Part shown: in pieces, positions 1 to 6,727 of the stretch | Numbering within the stretch: the stretch's first letter is position 1 | Layout of the letters: every line of letters begins with the position of its first letter | Assembly: GCA_002782345.1 (NCBI GenBank) | Contig: PFHO01000029.1 | Span: 1-8,875, forward strand | Origin: Candidatus Moranbacteria bacterium CG_4_8_14_3_um_filter_34_16 | GTDB taxonomy: Bacteria > Patescibacteriota > Minisyncoccia > Moranbacterales > UBA2206 | DNA: 8,875 nt | Direction: 5' to 3' | Notes under the pieces: generated by a model | Told to the model about the DNA's origin: nothing | Databases searched by the model: none | What the model saw: the letters and a program-made list of their open reading frames with translations, nothing else | Made by a program: the position numbers and the translations under genes

Positions 1-73
1 TAATATGTTTCAATTATATCATATTTAGCTAATTGGGGACAGGTCTAGTGAATATGATGAAAAAATAGCATCG

Positions 74-138
74 CTCTATTTTCTCATAGAGTACAATATG
101 TTTTTGAACTTATGCAATCAAGTCAATTCAATTGATTG
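74..138. other. Non-coding dnaE leader with two small hairpins
   Basis: No supportable gene lies between base 1 and dnaE. Two inverted repeats are visible. CTCTAT at 74-79 pairs with ATAGAG at 86-91 across a 6-base loop. CAATCAA at 115-121 pairs with TTGATTG at 132-138 across a 10-base loop. Neither is followed by a T run, so they do not look like intrinsic terminators. They could be operator-like sites or chance folds in AT-rich DNA. No function is assigned. Confidence 0.35.
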
Positions 139-180
139 AAAATTTCCGCCATCTTTGATAAGATTAAAACAATTGGACCA

Positions 181-212
181 ATTTAAATATAGACTGATTT
201 AAATATAGACTG
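181..212 (+). repeat. Perfect 16-bp tandem duplication before dnaE
   Basis: The unit ATTTAAATATAGACTG occurs twice without a mismatch at 181-196 and 197-212. A further ATTT follows, and the dnaE ATG is at 218. Each copy carries promoter-like hexamers. TATAGA in copy 2 (204-209) ends 8 bases before the ATG, which is -10 spacing for a transcript starting almost at the start codon. TTTAAA in copy 1 (182-187) lies 16 bases upstream of it. Both hexamers match consensus at only 4 of 6 positions, so the promoter reading is tentative; the duplication itself is certain. Confidence 0.9.
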
Positions 213-217
213 ATTTT

Positions 218-3200
218 ATGAGCAAATTCACTCATTTACATGTGCATACTCATTATTCCTTGCTAGATGGACTGGCTAAGATTGATGAAATTTTGGATCG
301 CGCTAAAGAATTAGGGATGGATTCTCTAGCTATCACTGATCACGGCGTGCTTTATGGCGCCGTAGAATTTTTCATCAAAGCCAAACAAAAAGGAATCAAA
401 CCTATCATCGGCTGCGAGATGTATTTGACAGTGGGAGATTATAAAAGCAAGAACAATACTTCCGAAGATAAGACCCGCTATCATTTGATTTTGCTTTGCA
501 AAAATGAAATTGGCTATAAAAATTTAATGAAATTGATTTCTATCGCTCATTTGGAGGGCTTCTATTATAAACCCAGAATTAACCGAAAACTTTTGAAAAA
601 ATATTCTGCCGGGCTTATCGGGCTTAGCGCTTGCGCCAAAGGAGAAATTCCTTCCGCTGCCATTTCCGGAAATTTTTCTCAAGCGGAAAAATTGGCAATG
701 GAATATCAAGAAATTTTTGGAGCAGGCAATTTTTTCTTAGAAGTTCAATTTCATCCCAAATTTCCCCACCAAAAAATTGCCAATCAAACTCTGATAAAAA
801 TATCCAAAAAACACAAAATTCCTTTAGTCGCTACCAATGATATTCATTATGTCAATAAGGAAGATGCCAAAATTCAAGATATACTTCTTTGCATTCAAAC
901 TAACAGAAAAGTAGATGAAACCAATAGAATGAGTCTTCTTGATTTTGAGCTTTATCTAAAAAGCCAAGAAGAAATGCAAGAACATTTTTCCGATTTGCCG
1001 GAAGCTATCGCCAACACTCAAAAAATTGTAGAAATGTGCAATTTGGAAATAAAATTGGGAGAAACTCAACTTCCTCATTTTGAAGTTCCTAAAGGCTATA
1101 CTGATAAAACTTTTCTCCGAAAACTCGCTGAAGAGGGTTTGAAAAAAAGATTTGGAAATAAAACCAGTTCGGAACATCTAAAAAGAATGAATTACGAATT
1201 AGAAGTCATTGAAAAAACCGGATTTCCCTCTTATTTTTTAATTGTTCAAGATTTTGTCAATTGGGCAAAAAGTCAAAATATTGTGGTTGGACCCGGAAGA
1301 GGTAGTGCCGCCGGAAGTTTTGTTTCTTATCTTATTGGCATCACCAACATTGATCCGATAAAATATGACCTTCTTTTTGAAAGATTTCTCAATCCGGAAA
1401 GAATTTCTATGCCGGATGTAGATATGGATTTTGCCGATAACCGTCGAGATGAAGTTTTAGATTATGTCAGAAAAAAATATGGCGATGATCATGTAGCGCA
1501 AATTATTACATTCGGAACAATGGCAGCTCGCGCGGCCATCCGCGATGCCGGAAGAGCTTTGGGTTTTCCTTACGATTTTTGCGATAAAACCGCCAAACTT
1601 ATTCCTATGTTTTCTTCTATTCCCGAAGCGTTGGAAAACGCCAAAGAATTTAAAGATCTTTACGACAGCGATCCCGGCGCCAAAAAATTAATTGAAAGCG
1701 CCAAACGATTGGAGGGAGTGGTTCGTCACGCTTCTATGCATGCTTGCGGAGTGGTTATCACTAAAGAACCGGTTGTGGAATATACTCCTTTGCAAAAAAT
1801 TGCCGGCAAAGATTCCGGAACGGTAACTCAATATTCTTCATCCACTAAATATAGTTTCATTGAAAAAATAGGTTTGCTAAAAATGGATTTTTTAGGACTG
1901 AAAAATTTAACCATTATTCAAGATACCCTAAGAATCATACGAAAAACTAAAAATGTTTCCTTGATAGTTGATGATATCCCATTAGAAGACAAAAAAACTT
2001 TTCAACTTCTTCAAAAAGCTCAAACCACTGGAGTTTTCCAATTAGAAAGTTCTGGGATGAAAAGATATCTAAAAATTTTAAAGCCCTCTGTGTTGGAAGA
2101 TATCATCGCTATGGTAGCGCTTTATCGTCCTGGTCCTATGGATTGGATTCCCGATTTTATCGCCAGAAAACATGGAGAAAAAGAAATTCGCTATCTTCAT
2201 CCCAAACTAAAACCAATTTTGGAAAAAACTTACGGCGTGGCAGTTTATCAAGAACAAGTAATGCAAATTGCTCAATCTTTGGCAGGTTTTTCTTTGGGGG
2301 AAGCGGATGTTCTTAGAAAGGCTATGGGGAAAAAAGTGTTTTCTTTGATTCAAGAAGAAAAACAAAAATTCATTGAAGGTTGCGTCAAACAAAACATTGA
2401 TAAAAAAGTGGCAGAAAAAGTTTTTTCTTTTATTGAACCATTCGCCGGATATGGATTTAACAGAAGCCATGCCACTTGTTATGGACTTATTGGTTATCAA
2501 ACCGCTTATTTAAAAGCGCATTATCCGGCAGAATTTATGGCCGCGCTTCTTACTTCCGATCAAGATAATATTGATCGTGTTGCTATTGAAGTAACCGAAT
2601 GCCGAGAAATGGGTATAGAAGTAATGCCTCCGCATATCAATGAAAGTTTTGAAAAATTTGCCGTGATTATAGATTCGCAAGAAAAAGAAAAAATTCGTTT
2701 TGGTTTGAACGCCATCAAAAATGTCGGACATACCATCGCCAAAGAAATTGTGGACGAACGTAAAAAAAATGGAAAATTCTCCACTTTTACAAACTTTATT
2801 GAAAGAGTCCAGCATAAAGATTTGAACAAAAAATCCATTGAGGCTTTGGCGAAAGTGGGTGCTTTAGAAAATTTAGCGGAAAAAAACGCTGTTCTCGTTT
2901 CCATTGAAAATATCCTCGCTCACAGCAAGAATTTAGCCAAAATTAAAAATTCCAATCAAACCAGTCTTTTCGGTTCCGAAGAAATCAAAATGCCTGAAAT
3001 AAAATTGGAAATTGTTCCTCCGGCATCCAAAAAAGAACAACTCATTTGGGAAAGAGAACTTCTGGGCCTTTATATTAGCGACCATCCTGTCAGACAATAT
3101 CAAGATTTTTTGGAAAAAATGGCAATTCCTATAAAAAAAATATCCACTGAGATGAATGGACAAAACGCAACAGTGGGAGGAATAATTTCAAAAATAAAAA

Positions 3201-3715
3201 AAATTTATCTCAAAAATAAAAAAGAAATGCTTTTCGCCACTTTGGAAGATATGAATTCCTCCATAGAAATTCTAGTTTTTCCAAAAACACTTGAAGAAAC
3301 CGGCTCTTTTTGGAAAGAAGAAAAAATTGTTTTAGTGAGCGGAAAAATTTCCAATAAAGATGGAGAGATAAAATTGCTTTGCGACAATGCCAAAAATATT
3401 GATCCGGAAGAATTGAAAAATTTTCAAAGAATTTTAGAAACTCAGAAAAAAAATGAATCAAAATATCTGCCATCCGATAAAAATCGACAAAAAAAACCCT
3501 CTAGAATGACAATTCACTTGGAAAAAGAATTTAATAAAAATTCTTTGCGAGAATTATCATCCTTGTTTAATCAATACGAAAAAGGAGAAACACAAATTTT
3601 TCTTAAAATAAAAAATTCTCTGATGGAAACTCCCTTTCATATTTCTTTTGAAACAGATCTGAAAGAAAAAATAAAAACTATTCTTCCTGAGGCAACAATT
3701 GAATTTATTTTCTAG
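218..3715 (+). CDS. dnaE: DNA polymerase III alpha subunit (DnaE)
   Basis: This is the replicative polymerase subunit that extends DNA in the cytoplasmic replisome. The 1165 residues are full length for the family. An N-terminal PHP domain (about 1-285) opens with HLHVHTHYSLLDG and keeps all expected metal-ligand positions: H8, H10, D17, H42, E67, H89, C139, D208 and H210. The polymerase core contains GPGRGSAAGS (358-367), the catalytic pair D400/D402 in MPDVDMDF, and the third aspartate D556 in KMDFLG. A helix-hairpin-helix region follows (about 830-885). QTSLF at 914-918 matches a beta-clamp-binding motif, and an OB-fold lies near 983-1060. The intact PHP site suggests in-cis proofreading, as known for Thermus and mycobacterial DnaE; this is inferred. 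The ATG at 218 fits the family N-terminus, but the bases before it contain no Shine-Dalgarno sequence. The gene is transcribed alone and converges on the leftward genes. Confidence 0.98.
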   Translation: MSKFTHLHVHTHYSLLDGLAKIDEILDRAKELGMDSLAITDHGVLYGAVEFFIKAKQKGIKPIIGCEMYLTVGDYKSKNNTSEDKTRYHLILLCKNEIGYKNLMKLISIAHLEGFYYKPRINRKLLKKYSAGLIGLSACAKGEIPSAAISGNFSQAEKLAMEYQEIFGAGNFFLEVQFHPKFPHQKIANQTLIKISKKHKIPLVATNDIHYVNKEDAKIQDILLCIQTNRKVDETNRMSLLDFELYLKSQEEMQEHFSDLPEAIANTQKIVEMCNLEIKLGETQLPHFEVPKGYTDKTFLRKLAEEGLKKRFGNKTSSEHLKRMNYELEVIEKTGFPSYFLIVQDFVNWAKSQNIVVGPGRGSAAGSFVSYLIGITNIDPIKYDLLFERFLNPERISMPDVDMDFADNRRDEVLDYVRKKYGDDHVAQIITFGTMAARAAIRDAGRALGFPYDFCDKTAKLIPMFSSIPEALENAKEFKDLYDSDPGAKKLIESAKRLEGVVRHASMHACGVVITKEPVVEYTPLQKIAGKDSGTVTQYSSSTKYSFIEKIGLLKMDFLGLKNLTIIQDTLRIIRKTKNVSLIVDDIPLEDKKTFQLLQKAQTTGVFQLESSGMKRYLKILKPSVLEDIIAMVALYRPGPMDWIPDFIARKHGEKEIRYLHPKLKPILEKTYGVAVYQEQVMQIAQSLAGFSLGEADVLRKAMGKKVFSLIQEEKQKFIEGCVKQNIDKKVAEKVFSFIEPFAGYGFNRSHATCYGLIGYQTAYLKAHYPAEFMAALLTSDQDNIDRVAIEVTECREMGIEVMPPHINESFEKFAVIIDSQEKEKIRFGLNAIKNVGHTIAKEIVDERKKNGKFSTFTNFIERVQHKDLNKKSIEALAKVGALENLAEKNAVLVSIENILAHSKNLAKIKNSNQTSLFGSEEIKMPEIKLEIVPPASKKEQLIWERELLGLYISDHPVRQYQDFLEKMAIPIKKISTEMNGQNATVGGIISKIKKIYLKNKKEMLFATLEDMNSSIEILVFPKTLEETGSFWKEEKIVLVSGKISNKDGEIKLLCDNAKNIDPEELKNFQRILETQKKNESKYLPSDKNRQKKPSRMTIHLEKEFNKNSLRELSSLFNQYEKGETQIFLKIKNSLMETPFHISFETDLKEKIKTILPEATIEFIF

Positions 3716-3897
3716 ATTTTTTGAGAAAAAATTATATCAGTTTAGATTTGACTGCTTGATTAAAAAATTTATTCAATCAACACAATAACCGCTATTGCAA
3801 TTGGATGGTTTTTGTTTAATTTTTTATCCTCTTAACTTATTTTACCAGATTTTGAAGTTTTTTAGCCAGTGATAGATTCAAAAAATAGATCCTAAAA
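3716..3897. terminator. Convergent gap, weak bidirectional terminator candidates
   Basis: This A/T-rich gap separates the ends of dnaE and the metallopeptidase gene. Immediately after the dnaE stop, ATTTTTT (3716-3722) can pair with AAAAAAT (3726-3732) around GAG. A second inverted repeat pairs TTGATT (3756-3761) with AATCAA (3775-3780). A short AACC/GGTT pairing near 3786-3810 precedes a T-rich stretch. None has a GC stem, so termination here is plausible from context but weakly supported. Confidence 0.25.
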
Positions 3898-4455
3898 TTA
3901 TCTGATTTTTCTCAATTTTTTTCTTAAATTTTTGTAATCGGGAAAAGATTTTTCCACCAGACACCAAAATCTTTCTGAATGATTAAGCTCCTTTAAATGG
4001 CATAGTTCATGCACAATCACATAATTGCACAACTCTTCCGATAAAAAAATCAATCTAAAATTAAAATTTAAATTTTTTCTTCCCGAACAACTTCCCCAGC
4101 AACTTTTTTGGTTTCTAATAGAAACTCGCTCAAAAGAAAAGTTATAAAAAAGATTAAAATATTCTATCTTTTTAACAACAATTTCCAAAGCCAATTTTTT
4201 ATACCTCAAATAATCATTTTCTTCCGTTTCTAAAAAATTTCCGGAAAAATTATTTTCCATATCTGAGATCTTTTCTAAAATCCAATCTGATTTTTCCAAC
4301 AAAAAATTCAACCCGTCTTTTTCTTTGGCTCTATAAGGAATAGTTATCAAAACTTCAGCTCTTCTTCCGACGCTCAAACGCAAATGTTTGGCTTTTTTGC
4401 TTTTTTTCAGAAAATAAACTATTTTTTTATTTTTTATAATAAGCTCTTTTTTCAT
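3898..4455 (-). CDS. YgjP/SprT-like (DUF45) zinc metallopeptidase
   Basis: A probable cytoplasmic zinc metallopeptidase of the YgjP/DUF45 (WLM-related) group; the physiological substrate is unknown. The defining signature is HELCHLKELNH near residues 149-159. Two histidines of HExxH and a third histidine six residues past the second-ligand helix are the expected zinc ligands, with Glu as the catalytic base. The preceding conserved block, RNQKSCWGSC followed by NLNFNFRLIFLSEEL (about 114-142), is characteristic of this family. The 185 residues are shorter than the roughly 230 of typical YgjP proteins, mainly through a compact N-terminal beta region, which still carries the expected KKAKHLRLSV strand. 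I chose the ATG at 4455; a TTG directly before it (4458) is possible but less likely. No Shine-Dalgarno sequence or clear promoter is visible. The gap to the small membrane gene upstream is 121 bases, so it may or may not share that transcript. Confidence 0.88.
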   Translation of the reverse strand: MKKELIIKNKKIVYFLKKSKKAKHLRLSVGRRAEVLITIPYRAKEKDGLNFLLEKSDWILEKISDMENNFSGNFLETEENDYLRYKKLALEIVVKKIEYFNLFYNFSFERVSIRNQKSCWGSCSGRKNLNFNFRLIFLSEELCNYVIVHELCHLKELNHSERFWCLVEKSFPDYKNLRKKLRKIR

Positions 4456-4576
4456 CAAGAATTTTTTGCTTTACGTCAATTTATCCGGCCTAAAAATATC
4501 ATTCCTTCCTTTTTTTGAAAAAAGTTATTAACTGATAAATATTTTCCGTGGTGTAAATTTTTAGTGAAAAAAATTT

Positions 4577-4780
4577 CTACATCATTCCGCCATAAGTAGA
4601 AGACATTACGCCAATAAACCATGGAATAGCTACAATAATTCCCAAAAAAGGCAAAATAAACATAATAATAGTCGCTAAAAGCGTCCAAAGAAAATACTTG
4701 CGAGTTTTTTCAACCGATCTATAAATTTGATCTATTTTTTCTTCTTGCACCTTCATTCTTTTTAAAATTTCTTCTTCCAT
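4577..4780 (-). CDS. Small coiled-coil plus transmembrane protein
   Basis: A 67-residue protein that I cannot assign to a named family. Residues 1-30 are highly charged and helical (EEEILKRMKVQEEKIDQIYR), with hydrophobic spacing suggesting a short coiled coil. Residues about 32-60 (LLATIIMFILPFLGIIVAIP within them) form one long transmembrane segment, or two short ones split by the LPFLG kink. The tail is short, GGMM. Six bases separate its ATG from the stop of the amidase gene upstream, so the two are very probably cotranscribed and translationally coupled. Similar short helix-plus-membrane proteins are common in Patescibacteria, but a function is not known to me. A membrane-associated partner of the neighbouring amidase is a guess from position only. 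Confidence 0.8.
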   Translation of the reverse strand: MEEEILKRMKVQEEKIDQIYRSVEKTRKYFLWTLLATIIMFILPFLGIIVAIPWFIGVMSSTYGGMM

Positions 4781-4786
4781 ATTTTT

Positions 4787-5560
4787 TTATTTTTTATTAA
4801 TTTTTCCCCAATCAAAATTCCACGGATCAGTTTTTCTTCCTGACGCAATATCGCTATGACCCAATATATATTTTATCTTATATTTATTTTTCAAATAATC
4901 CAACAGATTTTGAATTGATTTATACTGAGCGCTATTGGGACTTTCTTTCCCCGTATTGACAATTTCTATCCCCAAAGAAAAATCATTGACATTTTTTCTC
5001 CCATCGGGAACTTGCGAAACTCCGGCATGATAGGCGATATTTTTGTCTTCAACCAAACGATAAACTTTGCCTTCGCGAGAAATTATATAATGTGGAGAAA
5101 CACCCGCCGGTTTATACTCCCTTTCTATGATATCATCCAAATTATGCGGGTCATCCCCAACCGCGTTATAAGAAGAATGAAGAATAATCGTATCTATTGA
5201 ACGATTTTGAGAAATAGAATATCCCCACGACACTAATCGGTTTTTTATTTCAAAATCTTGCGAAGAATCGGGTGTTTCTTCTTTTCTTTGAGAAGAATCA
5301 TCAATGGAATTTTTTGATTCTTTTTGATTAATTTCAATTTCTTCTTTAGTCTTTTCTTCCTTTTTATTTATTTCATCCAAATTTTCAGGATTAGCCTCTT
5401 CCTTTGTTTGTTTTTTCAAAACAGATTCCGATATTTTTTTCTCTTCGGCATAATTTAAGATAATTTCTTTTTTTTCCGCTTTCCAAATATCTTTTTTGAA
5501 CGCAAAAAATAATCCTGCTAAAAAAACACCAAAAAAAATAATTAGAGAAAAAATTTTCAT
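4787..5560 (-). CDS. Membrane-anchored N-acetylmuramoyl-L-alanine amidase
   Basis: Predicted to cut the amide bond between N-acetylmuramic acid and L-alanine in peptidoglycan, outside the membrane. Residues 1-21 (MKIFSLIIFFGVFLAGLFFA) form an uncleaved anchor or signal peptide with no lipobox cysteine. Residues about 28-105 are a Lys/Glu-rich, low-complexity linker. The catalytic Amidase_2 (AmpD/PGRP-like) domain spans about 108-255. Its candidate zinc ligands are H128 in IILHSS, H235 in ILGHSDIASG and D245 in KTDPWNFDW. E199 in GIEIVN is likely catalytic, and SPHYIISREGKVYRLV and AYHAG are further family blocks. I chose the ATG at 5560 because it starts the hydrophobic helix and sits 6 bases after a good -10 box. 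An in-frame GTG at 5578 would overlap that promoter. The gene lies just downstream of the HU terminator, so it is probably transcribed from its own promoter, together with the small membrane gene. Confidence 0.93.
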   Translation of the reverse strand: MKIFSLIIFFGVFLAGLFFAFKKDIWKAEKKEIILNYAEEKKISESVLKKQTKEEANPENLDEINKKEEKTKEEIEINQKESKNSIDDSSQRKEETPDSSQDFEIKNRLVSWGYSISQNRSIDTIILHSSYNAVGDDPHNLDDIIEREYKPAGVSPHYIISREGKVYRLVEDKNIAYHAGVSQVPDGRKNVNDFSLGIEIVNTGKESPNSAQYKSIQNLLDYLKNKYKIKYILGHSDIASGRKTDPWNFDWGKINKK

Positions 5561-5566
5561 ACCCCT

Positions 5567-5594
5567 ATTGTAACACACGAAATAATTTTTCCAA
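5567..5594 (-). promoter_or_regulatory. Amidase promoter, apparently leaderless
   Basis: Reading leftward, TTGGAA (5594-5589) is followed after 16 bases by TACAAT (5572-5567). TG one base before TACAAT makes an extended -10. Only AGGGGT separates the -10 box from the ATG at 5560, so the expected transcription start falls on or beside the A of the ATG. AGGGG is too close to the ATG to act as a normal ribosome binding site. Inferred from sequence only. Confidence 0.6.
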
Positions 5595-5610
5595 TTAATT
5601 TATAAACTAC

Positions 5611-5645
5611 AAAAAAACCGCCTCGCTAAACGAGGCAGTTTTAAA
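5611..5645 (-). terminator. Intrinsic terminator of the HU gene
   Basis: Reading leftward, GCCTCG (5636-5631), a TTTAG loop and CGAGGC (5625-5620) form a perfect 6-bp GC-rich stem. The stem can be extended by a G-T pair, a C-G pair and flanking A-T pairs. Seven T follow at 5617-5611 on the minus strand. It begins about 20 bases after the HU stop codon and separates that unit from the amidase promoter. It is the only clear intrinsic terminator in the window. The A run on the other side gives it some bidirectional potential, but no rightward gene needs it. Confidence 0.9.
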
Positions 5646-5662
5646 AACTAAGCCTGAAAAAA

Positions 5663-5944
5663 TTACAAAACCGCTTCCTTAGCCATTTTTGCCAAACGAA
5701 ATTTGGCCACTGTTTTGGCGGGAATGTTTATTTTTTCTCCTGTTGCCGGATTAACTCCCATTCTAGCTTTTCTGTTAACCTTAACCATTTTCCCAAAACC
5801 GGGGAGAACAAATTCTCCGTTATTCTTTACTTCTGAATACGCCATTTCAACCAACGTATCCATAAAACCAATAACATCCTTTTTAGGAAGACCAGTTTTT
5901 TCGGCTAACGCACTCATTATTTGAGCTTTTGTCATTTTTGCCAT
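5663..5944 (-). CDS. HU/IHF-family DNA-binding protein
   Basis: A small nucleoid protein that binds and bends DNA as a dimer. The 93 residues match the usual HU length. The helical dimerisation region occupies about 1-45 (MTKAQIMSALAEKTGLPKKD, then the second helix). The core PGFGKMVKVNRKAR (48-61) precedes the DNA-binding beta arm. At the tip of that arm, GVNPATGEKINIPAK (63-77) carries the conserved NP that intercalates into DNA. The C-terminal helix is KFRLAKMAKEAVL. All expected motifs are present. The start is fixed by the standard MxKxTKAQ opening. The leader of about 30 bases has AGGGGG roughly 22 bases before the ATG, too far for a Shine-Dalgarno interaction, and only AAGAAA nearby. 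It is a single-gene unit between its own promoter and the intrinsic terminator at 5611-5645. Confidence 0.96.
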   Translation of the reverse strand: MAKMTKAQIMSALAEKTGLPKKDVIGFMDTLVEMAYSEVKNNGEFVLPGFGKMVKVNRKARMGVNPATGEKINIPAKTVAKFRLAKMAKEAVL

Positions 5945-5981
5945 TTTCTTTTTTTTAATTAATTATTCCCCCTACTATTAC

Positions 5982-6009
5982 ATTATAATGATTTTAAAAA
6001 GATTTGCAA
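5982..6009 (-). promoter_or_regulatory. Promoter of the HU gene
   Basis: Reading leftward, TTGCAA (6009-6004) and a perfect TATAAT (5987-5982) are separated by 16 bases. The predicted start near 5975 would give a leader of about 30 bases before the HU ATG at 5944. The 16-base spacing is the same as in the amidase promoter. A strong constitutive promoter fits an abundant nucleoid protein. Confidence 0.7.
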
Positions 6010-6063
6010 TGCCCCCGAATTAGCTTACCAAAAATATAGCTCTAATGTTTTAATAATTAGTGG

Positions 6064-6150
6064 TCAATCGTAAATTCGCCAGCGCACTGGAAAAGCGTCG
6101 CTGTCTTTCATAATTAAAACGCCTACTCCAACCATTGGTCTGTCTTTCAT
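6064..6150 (-). pseudogene. Truncated N-terminus of a second Nudix hydrolase
   Basis: A 28-codon reading frame begins ATG 4 bases after the stop of the intact Nudix gene and ends at TGA (6066-6064). Its first residues, MKDRPMVGVGVLIMKD, closely match how many MutT/ADP-ribose-pyrophosphatase-type Nudix proteins begin: a RP-x-VGVGVLI strand followed by a short turn before the second strand. After KDSD the sequence becomes AFPVRWRIYD and stops. No Nudix box appears in any frame between here and the HU promoter, so the catalytic part is lost rather than just shifted. A genuine short peptide cannot be excluded, but a degraded gene at the end of the operon is the simpler reading. The family assignment rests on a short stretch. 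Confidence 0.55.
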
Positions 6151-6727
6151 AAAATTATTCATTAAACAAATTATTTTCAATAAAATCAACTGCCTTATTA
6201 TGATTCACGTCTTTGGCAACCAGCCTTCTTACTTCTTCCAAATTTGCCCATCTGTTTTCATAAAATTCCTCGGCTAATTTTTCCTTGTCTGGATTGAATG
6301 TATCTTTGTCCACTTTCACTAAATGCCAAACGTCATAGTGGGCACGGCAAGGCTGTTTTTTTGGGTTATAAATATCGGTAATAGTAAGGATTTGCGGTTC
6401 GCTAACTTTCAAGTCTTCATAATTTAGCCCCCATTCTTCGTCAATTTCTCTCTTTAGTGTTTCTTTTAATGTTTCGTCCTTATCAATATGCCCGCCATTC
6501 ACCAGCCACAATCCAGACTTTTTATGATGTCCAATAAAGATCTCTTTGGCTTTAGGGTCATAAGCGCCAAAGTAAGCACAAAAATGAGATACTGGATTCT
6601 CATCTCTAGTTAGAATCCCCTGTTCCAATCTATCAAGGAATCTTTTGGAAATCTCAGTATTGGAAAATTTTTTCTTGATAACTTCTCTTAACTCAATTGC
6701 TAATTTTGAATCAGACATAAAATTATT
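6148..6727. repeat. 12-bp direct repeats bracketing the Nudix gene
   Basis: CATAAAATTATT occurs at 6148-6159 and again at 6716-6727, one copy at each end of the Nudix reading frame. On the coding strand each copy reads AATAATTTTATG, so it contains the stop of one gene and the start of the next. Recombination between them would remove exactly one gene unit and keep a functional junction. It may equally reflect a favoured junction sequence in AT-rich DNA. Confidence 0.7.
6155..6718 (-). CDS. Nudix hydrolase
   Basis: A Nudix-family pyrophosphohydrolase that cleaves a nucleoside-diphosphate-linked substrate, probably for metabolite clean-up; the exact substrate cannot be told from sequence. The 187 residues contain a perfect Nudix box (Gx5Ex7REUxEExGU) at about 76-98. 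G76, E82 and REIDEEWG (90-97) supply the metal-binding glutamates. The strand before it, FIGHHKKSGLWLVNGGHI (61-78), is the expected lead-in. An N-terminal helical extension (about 1-40) precedes the fold. The start is 4 bases after the stop of the broken DUF3850 gene, with the same TAA-TTTT-ATG junction found at its own downstream end. The matching 12-base sequence at both ends (6148-6159 and 6716-6727) brackets the gene. There is no Shine-Dalgarno sequence, so translation is probably coupled to the upstream frame. Confidence 0.93.
   Translation of the reverse strand: MSDSKLAIELREVIKKKFSNTEISKRFLDRLEQGILTRDENPVSHFCAYFGAYDPKAKEIFIGHHKKSGLWLVNGGHIDKDETLKETLKREIDEEWGLNYEDLKVSEPQILTITDIYNPKKQPCRAHYDVWHLVKVDKDTFNPDKEKLAEEFYENRWANLEEVRRLVAKDVNHNKAVDFIENNLFNE

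Noticed and set aside
29..139. Open frame of about 37 codons in the dnaE leader (residues such as EYDEKIASLYFLIEYN)
   Set aside because: It looks somewhat protein-like but has no start codon after the preceding stop and no recognisable similarity. I treat it as chance in AT-rich DNA.
2207..2904. Several 97-114-residue minus-strand frames opposite dnaE
   Set aside because: They are antisense to conserved dnaE coding sequence and are rich in Phe/Ser, typical of shadow frames.
4476..4688. 70-residue minus-strand frame ending KKEGMIFLGRIN
   Set aside because: It mostly overlaps the small membrane gene in another frame. The short ATG frame with an AAGGAAGG upstream at about 4476-4510 is only eight residues long and has no recognisable content.
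6079..6103. GC-rich hairpin CCAG-CGCA-CTGG as a terminator or attachment site
   Set aside because: The 4-bp stem is short, lies within the Nudix remnant frame, has no adjacent T run, and no matching core sequence elsewhere suggests an attachment site.
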